The notes: generated by a model from the sequence alone, not told the origin. A stretch of 64,000 bases of DNA from Phoenix dactylifera (GCF_009389715.1 NC_052400.1:20677674-20741673), one strand, 5' to 3'. Counted from the first letter of the stretch, positions 1 to 11,182 are shown. Program-made: numbers and translations.

Positions 1-330
1 CAGTGGCGAGACGGAGAGAAGGGTGGATCTGCGAGGGCGCCGCCGAGGAGGGGAGGAGAGGGGAGAGGCTTGGGTGCTTGCCCGTGCTGAAGCCCGGAGC
101 AGTGCGTCGCCCGTATTCGATTGTGATTTGAGAGGGAGAGAAGACTTACCTGTAGAGAAAGGGGAAGGGGTCCGTAGACCTGGGACGGGGTTTGCCTTGA
201 TGGATTTCGTGTCTGTGATCCGTGCCCAATGTGATCCAACTCATCCCAAGGTCGGTGCAGCTAAAGGCTACCTTTCCCCATTTGGCAAAGCTTCCAGAAG
301 GCTCCAAAAATACTTTCAAACCCATTAAAA
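1..330 (-). other. GC-rich gene edge, possible 5' leader of a gene lying to the left
   Basis: This stretch is much more GC-rich than the AT-rich DNA that starts near 330. Read on the minus strand it ends in a pyrimidine-rich tract followed by CTACAG and GTAAGTC around 145-155, which could be a splice donor (or an acceptor), and then a CT-rich stretch typical of plant 5' leaders. A plus-strand open frame covers 23-328 but resembles no family I know and looks like a by-product of the GC content. The best reading is the start of a minus-strand gene whose body lies outside the window. No coding exon can be assigned. Confidence 0.25.
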
Positions 331-1309
331 GTATTTTTATATAAAATAAAAATATTTTGTAAAACTTCTAATAAATTATTTTATGTACCAAAAATTACTT
401 TTAGACTCCGCCAAAAAATTGTTTTGAGTTATAATATTTTTTTTGGACCAAAATACTCGTAATAAAATAAAACAATTGTTACCATATTCATAAGTCGAAA
501 AAAAATTACGAACCTTCTCGCTCCATAGAGCTGTCCTTTTTTTTTATCTTAAATGCACGTTTCCAACGATTTTATACGGCGTTAGGGCATAGAGTAAAGT
601 AGGTTTGTGATGTATAACAATAACGTCAAACAATTGATTGTGACGCCCCTATATGCATAGCTTGCATGCTGCAAATAAATATTAATTTTGCTAAGCTGTC
701 CATGGCCAGTTGTTGCGTCACTAATGCTTACCTTGAATAATCAAATGGTCCCATGTCTATTAACATATCAGACAAAAGCTTTGAGTAACATGTTAGCCTA
801 TTATAACGGTCCCCACGAAATCTTTATCAACCATTATAATAGTTACAACAGCTGTTATTTATCTCAAAAAAATAACTAAAAGAAATTTTAATACTCAAAT
901 GATCTCTGACATAACAGCAGAAAATAATGGGCAATGACAAAACAACAACAACATTATTTTCTTTTCTTTTTTTTTGATTTTTGAGAGAAATTGAAATCTA
1001 AAAGAATCATGCTATTTAAAAGAAGGAGAAATAAAGATAATGGTCATTGTTTATGTTATATTAGTCCATTTTAATGGAAAATAATGACCGTTATATTTTC
1101 CTTGATAATGTAATGGGTGGGGTGGCAGAAACTATAACAACTATAATAATCACTGTAACAACCATTATAATGATTATAATAATGGCTATAACAACCATTA
1201 TAATGATCATAATGCCATTATTTAAAACCATGAATTAGGCGTCGTCTCTCTTGGTCACTACCATTAACGTAGCTAAATAATGATAGCATATATTAAGAAC
1301 ATTCAGGAG
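331..1309. other. AT-rich intergenic DNA with a short tandem array
   Basis: No gene is visible. Around 1138-1215 there is an imperfect array of roughly 25-bp units built on the word ACAACCATTATAATGAT. Related ACCATTATAA words recur near 829-845, suggesting local slippage or an older, larger array. Confidence 0.5.
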
Positions 1310-1510
1310 AGCCACGGGTAGTTAAAGTTAGCAAGATGGACTAAAAGTGTTAGCTGATCAAGCCGATACGGTACCGAGAAACATGAGTTCAAATCTTGTT
1401 TTTACAAAGGTTTGAGTGGTAAGGGATATTTAGGAGTGCAAAATCTTGTTGCTTAGTTGGAATTGCCTATGAATCTTTTCTACCTTTCTCAATAAATAAA
1501 AAAAAGAAAT
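1310..1510 (+). mobile_element. SINE-like element with A-rich tail
   Basis: The segment has a tRNA-like B-box word (GAGTTCAAATC at about 1385-1395) and a possible degenerate A box roughly 30 bases upstream around TTAGCTGATCAAG. A tRNA-unrelated body follows, ending in a tail AATAAATAAAAAAAAG near 1490-1507. Length (about 200 bp) and layout fit a tRNA-derived plant SINE. No convincing target-site duplication was found, so this is a pattern-based call. Confidence 0.4.
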
Positions 1511-2002
1511 AGTGTATTAACATTAGTTTCTTGTTGAATACTAAGAAATGAAAACGAGGATGAAGATGAGATTTTCATGCCTAATCACGATGGTTGATGT
1601 ATGGGGAGTAAATCAAAGACCATAAAATTGATCAAGAAATCAACAGAGGAAGTAAACCATCAATTCTGCGAGTGTTTTTGGCATGGTTAGGGATTACAAG
1701 AGGGGTTGAATAAGCATATGTATATGCATACAAGAGAGATGTGAATATGTGTTGCAATAAATCGCATGTAGAATGGTTGTATTAAAGTGGAGATAAGGGC
1801 AGGTTTATGAAGACATTGTTTACGTGCAAATGAGATGGAACCTTCAAGAATGCCAATGATAAATATGGCTTGGAGCAGAGTTCTGCCTCGTATATATTGA
1901 CTCTATAATTACTTCAAGGATGCCTCTTGCATGGCCTCTTTCTTGATACTCTTGCGTGTGGGTGAAGTTACAGAGAGAGGGCTCCTACGGGGACGAGAAT
2001 TA

Positions 2003-2109
2003 ACAAGCATTTCTACTTAAAAGCTGCAGCTTCTGGGGGAAGTTTGAAATGGTTGAACAAGTATTTCTACTTAAAAGCTGCAGCTTCTTGGGGAAGTTTA
2101 AAATGGTTG
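2003..2109. repeat. Direct tandem repeat, two units of about 53 bp
   Basis: The block beginning ACAAGCATTTCTACTTAAAA is repeated immediately as ACAAGTATTTCTACTTAAAA, and each unit runs on through AGCTGCAGCTTCT and GGGGAAGTTT to AAATGGTTG. The units differ at only a few bases, so this small duplication is far younger than the surrounding large one. Confidence 0.75.
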
Positions 2110-2289
2110 GCAAGGCTGGAGGAGAAAGGCTGCATAGGAGATTTGGCAAGGTAAGGAAAAGGGAAGTTTAGAATTAGGTTAAGGGAGTTAATTAAAGTGG
2201 AGCAAAGAGGACCAATGCTAAGGCTGGTAGATACAATTTGCCATCGCTTGACATTATTCAATCTATTCATAGATTGATGTAGCTAGACC

Positions 2290-2721
2290 TATAACAACCT
2301 AGGATCTTATCTAAAATGGCTAGCCGGAAGGTATTTTTTTGAGTTCTTTAATCTTATATAAATACCCAAGATCTCCTAGACGAATAACCGATGTAGGCCT
2401 AAACATACGCCTGCACGGGTGCTCACATACTCCCTCCGTTCAAGGCTTAACAACTTCATCAGGCTAAGAGTTCAAATTCATTCAAATTCAATCACAAGCA
2501 CCACGAGGTCAACCTCTATGAACCCGTGTTACACTGTCCTCTAGTCTACATAGACTATGGACCGAATTCGCTCTGATACCATTTGTAACAACCCAAGACC
2601 TTACCCAAAATGGCTAGCCGTGAAGTATTTTTTTAGGTTCCTTAGTCCTGCATAAGTATCCAAGATCTCCTCGATGAATAACTGATATGCAACTAAACAC
2701 ACGCCTGCACGAGTCCTCACA
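2290..2721 (-). mobile_element. TRIM (terminal-repeat retrotransposon in miniature), complete two-ended copy
   Basis: Two direct repeats of about 138 bp (2290-2427 and 2584-2721) flank a short internal segment. Read on the minus strand, each repeat starts TGTGAG and ends at TTGTTACA or its close variant. Next to the upstream repeat lies TGGTATCAGAGC, the initiator-methionine tRNA primer-binding site typical of TRIMs. A purine-rich tract (GGAGGGAGTA) precedes the downstream repeat. The internal part has no coding capacity, as is usual for TRIMs. Flanking AGACC/AGATC look like a 5-bp target duplication. The terminal repeats are clearly diverged, so the copy is old; it is structurally whole but non-autonomous. 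Confidence 0.8.
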
Positions 2722-3399
2722 AGATCTGCATTCGTTGTTGTCAAAATAATAACATTTCTTATTGGAGACCATTTTATCTTCAACAAAGTTGGAGAGCTTT
2801 ATAATTCTACTTTCTTGATAGATATGCGTCTTTTACCTACAATTGCAGGTTTTCGATGATTTTTATAACAATGGGATAAAGAGTAAGATTGGCTCAATAT
2901 GCATTGGACCAATTGTTTATCATATCTAGCACTAGTATCACGTCGCTGATTGGGACGTGCAAGGCGCATAGCATGTGCATGGCAAACGTAGACAAATTTT
3001 CCCTAGCTATGCATCCACGTCCTATATATATTCTCTTACTTTCTTGAATGATGAATAGGCCCTGGACACATTAGACTGACCTTTGTTTCGCAACTAGTCA
3101 CAATGATCATAACATATTGCTGCTTAATAAGAAATTATACAAAAGAGCCAAGGGAAGTCTCAGTATTCCTTAAGAGAAAAAAGTCCTTAATCATGATGAT
3201 CCCAAGAATGAGGAGCAAACTGAGGACCATAAAACAGATTGACACTAAAGAATGTACAATGGCAACTGTGTATCTATGACTCTGTGGGGATGTGGATATA
3301 TGGTCCATGGTATGGCTTAGGGTTAAGGAGGAGGGATAACAATTTGTGTGCAGGTGCATGTAAGTGTGTGAGAGAGGGAGGGGGGGGGGAGGGGTAGGC

Positions 3400-4310
3400 C
3401 TCAAGGATGCCAATGATATACACACACGGGTGCGACGATATATATTTGTACATGTATCTATACATATATAGGTCTGTATGAATGCATGCAAGCATACTTA
3501 CATATATGATTATATGTGTATATATATAGCTTGGAGTACTAGAGTTTTCCTCGTATAGTTGCATAGAGGATGCTTCTTGTACTTCCTCTTTATTAGTAGC
3601 TTGTCTCTAGGTAGAGTTGCAAGAAATTGGCTTCAAAAGGAAGAGAACAGGTCATCACTTCTCAAAATCTCTAGCTTTGTAGGGGACATCAAAATGTTTA
3701 GCAAGGCAAAGGAGGAAGGTTGAAGAGGGATTTGATGGCTAAGCTACTAAAGTAAAGAAAAGGGCTCGAAGCAATGACAAAGTGCGGAGAAAAAAAGAAA
3801 AGATGAAGGAAGGGTAGGAGAGAGGAGGCGAAGTTGGGATGAAGAAGTCACAAGCCTACCTGGAAGGGTGAGGTAAAAAGAAGGGCAAACGTGCAACTTT
3901 GCTGAAGAGTGGAGGGAGGCTTTGGGTTGCCAATAGTGAAGCTTAAATAAAGCATGGTGCATCTGATTGCTTATGAGTTGAGAAAAGGACAATATTGGAG
4001 GGGGGGAGGAGTTGGAGAGCTAGTGGGTTTGGTCAGACCAATGTTTTACCTAGAATATATAGCAATGTGATCCAATTTCTCGGTGGGTTAGCATACCTAG
4101 ATCCACATCCATTGTTGTCTAAAATATTAACCCTTCTCATCCGAGAATATATTCTCTTCATGTTGGTTAAAGGAAACTATAATACCATTGCCTTAATTGA
4201 CATGCCTCTTTTACTTATATTGCTGTTTTTTTGATGATTTTTCTGTTGATGCATAGCATGCACATGGAAGATGCCTATAAATTTTGTTTCATTGTGCATC
4301 TCCATGTGTT
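3400..4310. repeat. Second copy of the diverged tandem duplication
   Basis: This is the partner of 1845-3010. It carries a microsatellite-rich insertion (TATA and CACA runs, 3415-3530) absent from the first copy. It lacks the TRIM: the segment CCTAGATCCACATCC near 4097-4111 continues straight through the point where the first copy is interrupted. Short open frames here show no family resemblance. Confidence 0.5.
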
Positions 4311-6562
4311 GTGTGCTGCCAGTGCCATCTTGAACGATCAAAACTTCTATAACACTTTTTTTTCAGTAAAGAAAGCTCCAAAAACACGTTTTGACCTAAC
4401 CTTCCTCACTCCATCATGCAGTCATTGTTTAAGTGATAATATTTTGTTGCTTGACAAGAAAATATATATAAGGACCCTCGGAATTCTCAAGTGAAAAAAA
4501 AAATATTATATACATTATTTTCACCAACAAAGGTGAATTAGAGAGTAAGGAACTATTTCCACCCAATCGTTATGGTGGAAAGGATGATGCGGAAATCGAG
4601 AACCATGATATAAACGAAGGCATGAGAAAGTAAAATATCATCACGAGATGTTTTTTCTTTAAGGTGGTGGAGGTAGACGGGAGGAGATGTAGGGATGGAG
4701 ATGAGGGTAAGAGAGCAAGTCAAACTCAAGCATTATTTTAAAGCTCAACCGTTAACCGAGTAAAACTTGAATCCGCCATAGTGAACCAATCTAAGTTGGA
4801 TAGTCTAAATCTTCGTATGTTTTGTTGGAATTTCTCATAATTGATTATGGATTGATTTTATTTGTTTTATTATATAGGTTAAGCTATTCTTTGAATGAAT
4901 ATTTAAAAAAATTGGAATTAATTTGTGATCATATGGTTATTTTGGACTCCATTGTCTTAGTTATGTAGTTTAGTAAGTGTTAGTATAGGCTCAAATTGGT
5001 TAATAAGCTCTGTAATAGATGGGCCCATTAGCATTATACTAATTGGGCTAGAACCCTATTCTACATCTATATATATCTATCTATAATAAAACCTTAAGGC
5101 ATCTTGGAATCTAAGTTTTTTGGGAGCAACTATCCCATTAAGAATACAGACATCAAGAAGGAGAAGGAGAGGAAGATCTTCTTCCTTTTGTGTTTTCTTC
5201 TTTTGCTGGATACTGCTATATCGATTGCCAATTGCTACCCGGAGTTCTCAAAATATGCCTTGATTTTTTAATTTATTTTTATTAATTTTAATTTATTTTG
5301 ATTGATTTTATATTCTGATTTTCTGCATGGTATCCATAAAAAATTCTAACATTGTCCTTCAAGGTCCAAAGTGCCAAGCCTTAAATGGACTTCTATCAAT
5401 TATTAATTAGTTAAATTGGAAAAGGTAATGCAAGAAGTGGCTGTTACCATCCAAGAGTTGAGGCTAACCATCTCTCCCCCCACATCGGGCATAAGCCAAA
5501 GTTAAATGAGTTAGCAAATGACGAGTGGTCTATATTGCTTGGATCGGATAGTTCGAATTGATTTGCTTGGAGGTGGAGGTCGGAACTGCAAACAAGAGGC
5601 CATCGAAGATTGTCGGATTTGATTTGGTAAAAAAAATTTGGATGCTTAAGTCAGACCAAGTTTTATGTAACAATGGAAAAATGAAATAGCTATGCGAAGA
5701 AGAGTAAGGAAGGAAAAAAAAAAAAAAAAAAAGGTACAGATCGCAAGATGATGTATATATAAGACGGTAGGCATGACGCTATCGTCCGAAAAAAGCGCCA
5801 TAACCGTTGCAATAATTGCGCGAACGTGTAGTAATCGCTCAATATGTAGGGCAAGATACAACCATCCCTTATAACTATTTTTTTAATAGATTTTAATATG
5901 TCTTCAATGCATTTTGAATCAGAAACACGTGGTCTATTGTTGGTGGTCAGCTGGTTTTTTTTTTTTTTTGGTTTGGGGGTCATCATCGATCGGCCAGTCT
6001 AATCTAATTGGCTGGTTTGGTCGCTCGCGGGGTATCCAGCAATTAGAGACCCATGATAGAAAACTGGCAGCGATCGGAGGCAAGGACACAGAAATAGAGG
6101 GAAATAATAATTAACTGAAAAGGTTTTTCCCAAAAAAATAAAAAAAGAACTACAGCCTTTCCCTGCTCCCTAGAATACCTCTACTGTCCCAACTCCCAAT
6201 CGACAAGATAAAGGAGGAGAAAAAAAAAAAGGAAAACTTTCAAAGATCGAAACGCCCTCCTTGACTCCTTGTAAAAAGGCAAAACTTCTTCGCTCTCCCT
6301 GGACCGGGCCCTCCAACTCAAACAACAGTGGTCCATCGACAATATTCGCCAGTCACTCCTCTTCCTCCTCGTCAAAGCGATGGCTCCCATCCTCCACCGA
6401 GCTGACGGGCCAGGAAGAGAACATCAGCGCCCGACCACTGGGCCCCCCGCGAAGCAGGGCAAGCCGGCCTCGCCGCGCGTGTAGATGCATGCTAGCCATC
6501 ACGGAGGAAGGCGGGGCCGGGGAAGGAGGGCCAGCAACTCTCCTCGTTGCCCCCCTATTGGT
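4311..6562. other. Intergenic DNA, no gene recognised
   Basis: AT-rich DNA with homopolymer runs (poly-A near 5716-5733, poly-T near 5951-5963). The final part (about 6180-6562) becomes GC-rich and has open frames on both strands. On the minus strand one runs through residues such as VMASMHLHARRG to a terminal run of glutamates. It resembles no family I can name and may be the distal part of the small broken gene at 8322-8511 (see findings). Confidence 0.4.
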
Positions 6563-8321
6563 CACGAACGCTAAAAAAAAATAATCTTTTTCGGTGCTTT
6601 TTATTGCCGTCGACGGTTTAAAAAGCATTGCAAAAGCATCGAACAAGGGAGAGTGCAAAAAAATTTTGCCGACGCTTTTTGAAAGTATCGGCAAAAACTA
6701 AAGCTATGAGCGTGGCCTAGTTTGGAGTCCGCCAACGTTAATAAGCATCGTCGAAAATCGAAGATAGGCCGACGCTTATAAGTGTCATTCAAATTACTTT
6801 CTAACAAAAAAAAATATTTAAAAATCTTAACCCTAGAGGCCTTGAGGGCGGCTTTCTGGGGCAATCCAAAGGCGAGGAAAAAGAAAAGGAAGAGGCGAGG
6901 GAGGGGGCCTCCTTTCCGATCACTATTCCGAATTACTATCCATGCTTGCCCATGAGGATCCCCAAGAGTTGAAGGGCCATCCAAACGGAGGGATTCAGCA
7001 TCTCCTCACTGTGATCAAAATTTCCATTAAGAATAGAAAAAAGGGAGCTCACGTCGGAGAAATATGTGCAAGAGAAATCTCGGACATGTAGAGCAACCAA
7101 TAAGGAGGAGGAGAAGCTCACCAAATTTGATGATGTCTAGCTTACCATCCTTCCTTCGATTGCTCTTGGCGTGCATCGTCGCCACCATCATAAAAATTTT
7201 CACTGAAACACGAGATATCTTTGAAATGGGGCAAAATAAAATGAAATCGGGAGGAGAGTTTAAGGCTCACGAGATCTGGTCAAGAGGAGCTTTCCTCGTA
7301 AGAAGTTGATGAAAAATAAGATATCTTCGTTTATTTGAGTATTAGTACATGCAAATATGGACAAAATAACGATCAAAAATTCTGAAAAGGCGCCAAATCT
7401 CAAATCCCCAAAGAGATGGAAAATTCAAATTAAAAGCAATTACATACCTAAATAGATCTCTCCAAAAGACCCACTCCCGATCTTGCGACCGAGCCGAAAC
7501 TTGTTCAAGACATGGGGCTCCATCGCCGTGTCCAGATTCAAGAAACCCCCACCCCGATTTCAAACCCTAACCCTAAAAATCAGATTTTTTACAACAAAAA
7601 AGAAATTCCGAAGAAAAAAAAACACCAGCGGCTGCTGCAAAATTAGATGAACCCCTCCGATCTCTCGAATCCTCACAGTCTCATGGAAGACAACAAAAAA
7701 ACAGACCGACTCGCATCACCCAATCGATTGGTTCAAAAAACAAAGGTGAAATATATACAAAAAAATGAGATCAAAACCTAGGATTTTCGAGATGAGGATC
7801 AATTTCTAGAATTTTTATCTAAAAAATTAGAATCAGAGACAGAGGGGAAGAGGAGGAGAAGGGGAAAGGGGTTATGGATGCCGTCCCCACGCACGCTTCA
7901 ATCCAATCAAAACTACAATAGCTGAGAACATCTCCTCCCCTCGACCATGGCTCCGAAGGGGGGCAGCTGGAAGGGTTAGGGATCAGGAGGGGGGGATTTA
8001 TGTGGGTCGATTTTGGAGAAAAATGAGCCTCCGACGATGCTTTAGAAAAAACGTCATGGGGTAGGGGCTAGGTTCATTTGGACTCCGATGACGCTTTAGA
8101 GAAAGAGTCGTTGGGATTGTCTAGTCACTTTTCTCTTTTTCTTTAGCCTCCGATAACATTAGTCACGGCGTTATCTAGCATCGTCATAAAATCATGATCA
8201 CCAACGCTATTTAAAAGTGTCGATAAATTTTGACGCTGGAGCTAAAATTAACGACGATTCTATCTAGCGTTAACATGTAAATGTTGGGATAGATTTTTTT
8301 TTTTTTGTTTGTTTGGTAGTG
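6563..8321. mobile_element. CACTA-like DNA transposon, non-autonomous, with captured gene fragment
   Basis: The right end, read inward, is CACTACCAAACAAAC followed by an A-run and TCTATCCC, the usual look of a plant CACTA terminus. The left end reads CACGAACGCT followed by an A-run, a diverged counterpart. Both subterminal regions are full of short direct and inverted copies of words like GCCGACGCTTT and AAAGCATCGGC (6590-6780 and 8030-8260), which is characteristic of CACTA subterminal repeats. No transposase frame is present. The interior carries a host casein kinase 1 fragment. The 3-bp flanks (GGT and GCG) do not match, so the exact ends or the target duplication are uncertain. Confidence 0.65.
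7448..7523 (-). pseudogene. Captured first coding exon of a casein kinase 1 gene
   Basis: On the minus strand an ATG at 7523 opens a frame encoding [20 protein letters not shown] followed by GEIYL. It stops at a GTATGT splice donor after the first base of the next glycine codon. This is the conserved amino terminus of plant casein kinase 1: the beta-1 strand and glycine-rich ATP loop (residues 15-21, GSGSFGE). In intact CK1 genes the next exon continues with the rest of the loop and the VAIK lysine; neither is found here. The surrounding sequence looks like CK1 leader on one side and first intron on the other. It lies inside the CACTA-like element, so it is best read as a transduplicated fragment, not a working gene. 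Confidence 0.8.
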
Positions 8322-8511
8322 GCGATGGCGAGAGGGAGCTGCCGAGGCCGATCTCGTGCTCCAGCCAGCTCATCATCTCCAGCACGACCTCCCTGCTTAT
8401 CTAGAACTTCTCCATGTCGTAGTCGTCGGAGATCTCCTCCATGTACCATCGTTCATCATCCCCACCGTACTCCTTTCTCTTCCGACACTGCTGCTCGTCC
8501 TCTCCTTCCAT
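8322..8511 (-). pseudogene. Remnant of a small acidic host gene, product unrecognised
   Basis: From an ATG at 8511 the minus strand reads MEGEDEQQCRKRKEYGGDDE, then RWYMEEISDDYDMEKF, then a TAG at 8401-8403. In the same frame it continues ISREVVLEMMSWLEHEIGLG and a short Ser/Pro run up to the edge of the CACTA element. The composition (charged, helix-like, high-GC codons) and the continuation beyond the stop suggest a real coding exon damaged by a nonsense change and by the adjacent transposon. The family is not identified. It could instead be a fragment mobilised with the element. Confidence 0.45.
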
Positions 8512-8781
8512 CTATTCGATCGATTATCAAATAGACGCGAGAAGAATGGAGGGAGCGGGAGGAGAATGGATGGAGATGAAGGATGAGTTATGATTGATGC
8601 ACTGTCATAGAAACAAGCGGTCGTGATTACGACCTCCTAATACACGCAGTTTTGCGAATAATATCTCCTCCTCCAGCGGGGAAGCCTGTGACGTGGCGGT
8701 GAACCGTTGGGCCCGAGAAGGCGGGATTTTGTAATGGTAACAGTGGATGGCAGGATGCGGTTTTGGTTTGCGGGTACTCGC

Positions 8782-8851
8782 GACCGTCCGATGTTGAAGT
8801 GCGGACATTTTATGGAACCGTTGGATCTGATTCACGGCCCATCGGACGGTC
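8782..8851. repeat. Perfect 12-bp inverted repeat in a promoter-like GC-rich stretch
   Basis: GACCGTCCGATG (8782-8793) and CATCGGACGGTC (8840-8851) are exact reverse complements separated by 46 bases. The loop contains CCGTTGGATCTGA, a word often seen in monocot intergenic DNA. The surrounding 8590-8890 stretch is GC-rich and upstream of the small broken gene. It could be a MITE relic or a cis element pair. Confidence 0.5.
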
Positions 8852-8889
8852 AGAGGACCTACGCACGGAAACCTTTTATTCTCAGGGTA

Positions 8890-9597
8890 CGTTAGACAGC
8901 TATTTCCATTGAGTAATCCTTTAGCATCTCGAGAGTAGCGTTATTGCTGAAGCTTCCCTTTCTTGGCCCTGAGACGCCTAGGCCTAGCTACCTAGGGTCA
9001 CGGCTACCGTTCCTTTTTTTCCAATTACGCCCAAAAAAATTATTTGTAAAAATTTTTTTTATTCTTATTTACTGGGATAGCCTCGTCTTGCAACCGAATC
9101 ACCTGCAGGCCAAGGCATATACCCTTTACTTCCTTTCTTTCCTTCTTTCAGTACTTTATGACACGCGTGTCACGGCCTTTCAAAAGACGATATAACATTA
9201 ACATCCGCTTGAGTTTTTATAAAGATCAATTGGTTAAAAAATAACATGAATAACTTTATGTCACTCGAATTTTATTTTTCATGGAAACTTGCAACTCCCA
9301 CGGGGTAGTACCGATGGGATTCAAGAAGACGGAACCTTGAAGGTGAGGATGGCAAGGTCCGCGAGTCTTTCAAAATCCAATTGGTCATGATGCAATAATC
9401 TCCTTCAAACCACAACCGCTTAAAATGAAAGATTGAAAATACTTCAGCAGAATAATGATCGTAACAAATGTTACATCGGATTGCAGCAGTTATCGCATCT
9501 GCTATTCTAACATAATATGATCAAATTTCACGAGAAAAAAATCTCAACCATGAATAAACCACCTAGTTTTGAAATCACTGGATTCTGTATGATGCTG
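8890..9597. other. Intergenic, nothing recognised
   Basis: No gene, RNA or transposon end could be recognised. The short plus-strand frame at 8944-9195 is low-complexity and not supported. Confidence 0.4.
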
Positions 9598-9733
9598 GGT
9601 CACAATCTAAGACCATACCTAAAAAAGCTAGTCCAAAGATATTTTTTGTGTTTCTTAATTCTATGTAAGTACTTAAGATTTTTCGATGAGCAACGGATGT
9701 GAGACTAAATATATGCCTGCATGGTTCTCGCCA
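9598..9733 (-). mobile_element. Lone TRIM terminal repeat
   Basis: This 136-bp stretch matches the TRIM terminal repeat at 2584-2721 along its whole length (shared words include CTAAGACC, GCTAG, TTAAGA, GCCTGCA). No second repeat or primer-binding site is adjacent. It is a solo terminal repeat or a truncated copy of the same family, and clearly old. Confidence 0.6.
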
Positions 9734-10757
9734 ATGATGTAGCTCAGGTTACTCGGGATCCTAATTTTAAGTTGAGCACAAACATATTACAGCTTGAATT
9801 TTTTAAGGCATTGGGCCAGCTTACAAATCTGACACAGACAAAATATGTTTTAGGATTTGCTCCTCGGGCGGATCAAGCTGGCCTAGCTTCAATCAAGCTA
9901 TGTTACCTGAATTGGCTCTGATAAGAAATAGGATGTAAACCCAAATCTACATATCTCCTCTTTTGATTCGTGTGGGCCAGGTCTAGGTTAAAGGATATGG
10001 TCTTTTTATGTGCTTGATATGGGTCTTTTCTTTTCGAACTAGGATAGGTTCATTTTTTAAGTCGTAGTTCCCGCACCCAACTCAACTTTTTGACTTTGAA
10101 CTCGAGTTGGACCGGATTACACCTTTAATTTTAGGGTCATTTTCAGGAGAATGGAGGAGCTCCAATAGATTAAATATTTTACAGATAAGTTCGGATCCTT
10201 TTTGGACTACAATCATAGCAATCTCATGTTTCATCAGCAGAATGTCCACGCTACGTGATTAGGAATCAATGATGCATGAATGCATCCGTGTAATCATTGG
10301 TTGATTGCTAGCATTACCAAGACAGGAGTAGGTTTACCAAGTGCTGCTCAACTTGCCAAAGAAGAGTAGGTAGACTGTTTTTTAAAGTAATTAGTGGGTC
10401 TACTGCCTCTGCATTTCTAAATCTTTGAAGTCCATATCAAAGTTGAAATGGTGTGATGATACTGGTGCGATTTAACAATTGGAAAGTGCAAACCGGCTTT
10501 AGTGGAAGTTTAAAGAGGCCATTAGTCTATTCATTTCTTTGCATGAGGAAGAATTATAGCGGAGGGGAAATCAGAACGGGCTTCAAGCTACGGTGATTGG
10601 TGTTCAAGGACGGCTTGGTACTTGGAAACACCTATGTTCGTTAACGCCCCATCAATTGGAGATTTGTGTCCGATTAGGATTGGAGTGATATTAGGTCTAT
10701 TAGTCCAAATCTGATTGATATTTTCTTTTTAATTCACTTTTCTAGCTACATAATTAG
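9734..10757. other. Intergenic, nothing recognised
   Basis: AT-rich sequence with short unrelated open frames. No conserved coding segment, RNA gene or transposon end was recognised. Confidence 0.4.
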
Positions 10758-11182
10758 ACTAACAATCCAAAGCCTCATAAAAAAAAGCTAGCCAAACGGT
10801 ATTATTTAATTTACATGATCTTGTATAAGTATTTAAGATCTACTCAGTGTATGGTCGATGTAAAACTAAATATACACTAGAACGCATCCTCATATATCTA
10901 AGAGTTCAAATCCATTTATATTCAATCACAAGTACTACAAATTCAACTACAAACACCACAATCAACTTTTAATCAGCCTAAATGGGCTCATACTACAGTA
11001 TCTCATAGTCCATAAGAGCTCTGGGTTGGATCCATTTTGATACTATTAGTAACAACTTAGGTTCTTATCCAAAAAAAATAGCCAAAAGGTATTATCTAGA
11101 TTTTCTAATCCTATATAAGTACATAAGATCTACCTAGTATAGTCGATGTGGGACTAAATATGCGTCGGCACAGGTACTTACA
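10758..11182 (-). mobile_element. TRIM element, two-ended but eroded copy
   Basis: Two related repeats of about 135-139 bp (10758-10896 and 11048-11182) flank a short internal segment, with the same order of blocks as the copy at 2290-2721. The primer-binding region next to the upstream repeat is still recognisable but degenerate. Divergence from the other copies and between its own ends suggests one of the oldest copies in the window. Confidence 0.65.

Larger units (their letters stand above)
1845..3010. repeat. First copy of a diverged tandem duplication (partner 3400-4310)
   Basis: Several blocks occur in the same order here and in 3400-4310. Examples are the word GCCAATGATA (about 1852 and 3411), a run around CTTGCATGGCCTCTTTCTTG matching a run near 3575, and the TTGTTGTC block (about 2736 and 4112). 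A further shared block reads TTTTACCT/TTACTTATATTGC followed by GATGATTTTT. The copies are strongly diverged, so the duplication is old. No gene is recognised in either copy. The first copy contains a TRIM insertion that the second lacks. Confidence 0.55.

Noticed and set aside
1310-1510. Functional tRNA gene
   Set aside because: Only a B-box-like word is present; there is no cloverleaf and the A-rich tail points to a SINE.
2290-2721. Cassandra-type TRIM
   Set aside because: Cassandra terminal repeats contain a 5S rRNA-like segment; none is present in these repeats.
3135-3564. Minus-strand frames with many Tyr/Ile/His residues
   Set aside because: They translate a TATA/CACA microsatellite inside the duplicated segment.
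6936-7309. Second captured gene fragment inside the CACTA element (for example a frame ending MALQLLGILMGKHG)
   Set aside because: Possible, but no family match and no exon borders could be recognised, so only the CK1 exon is claimed.
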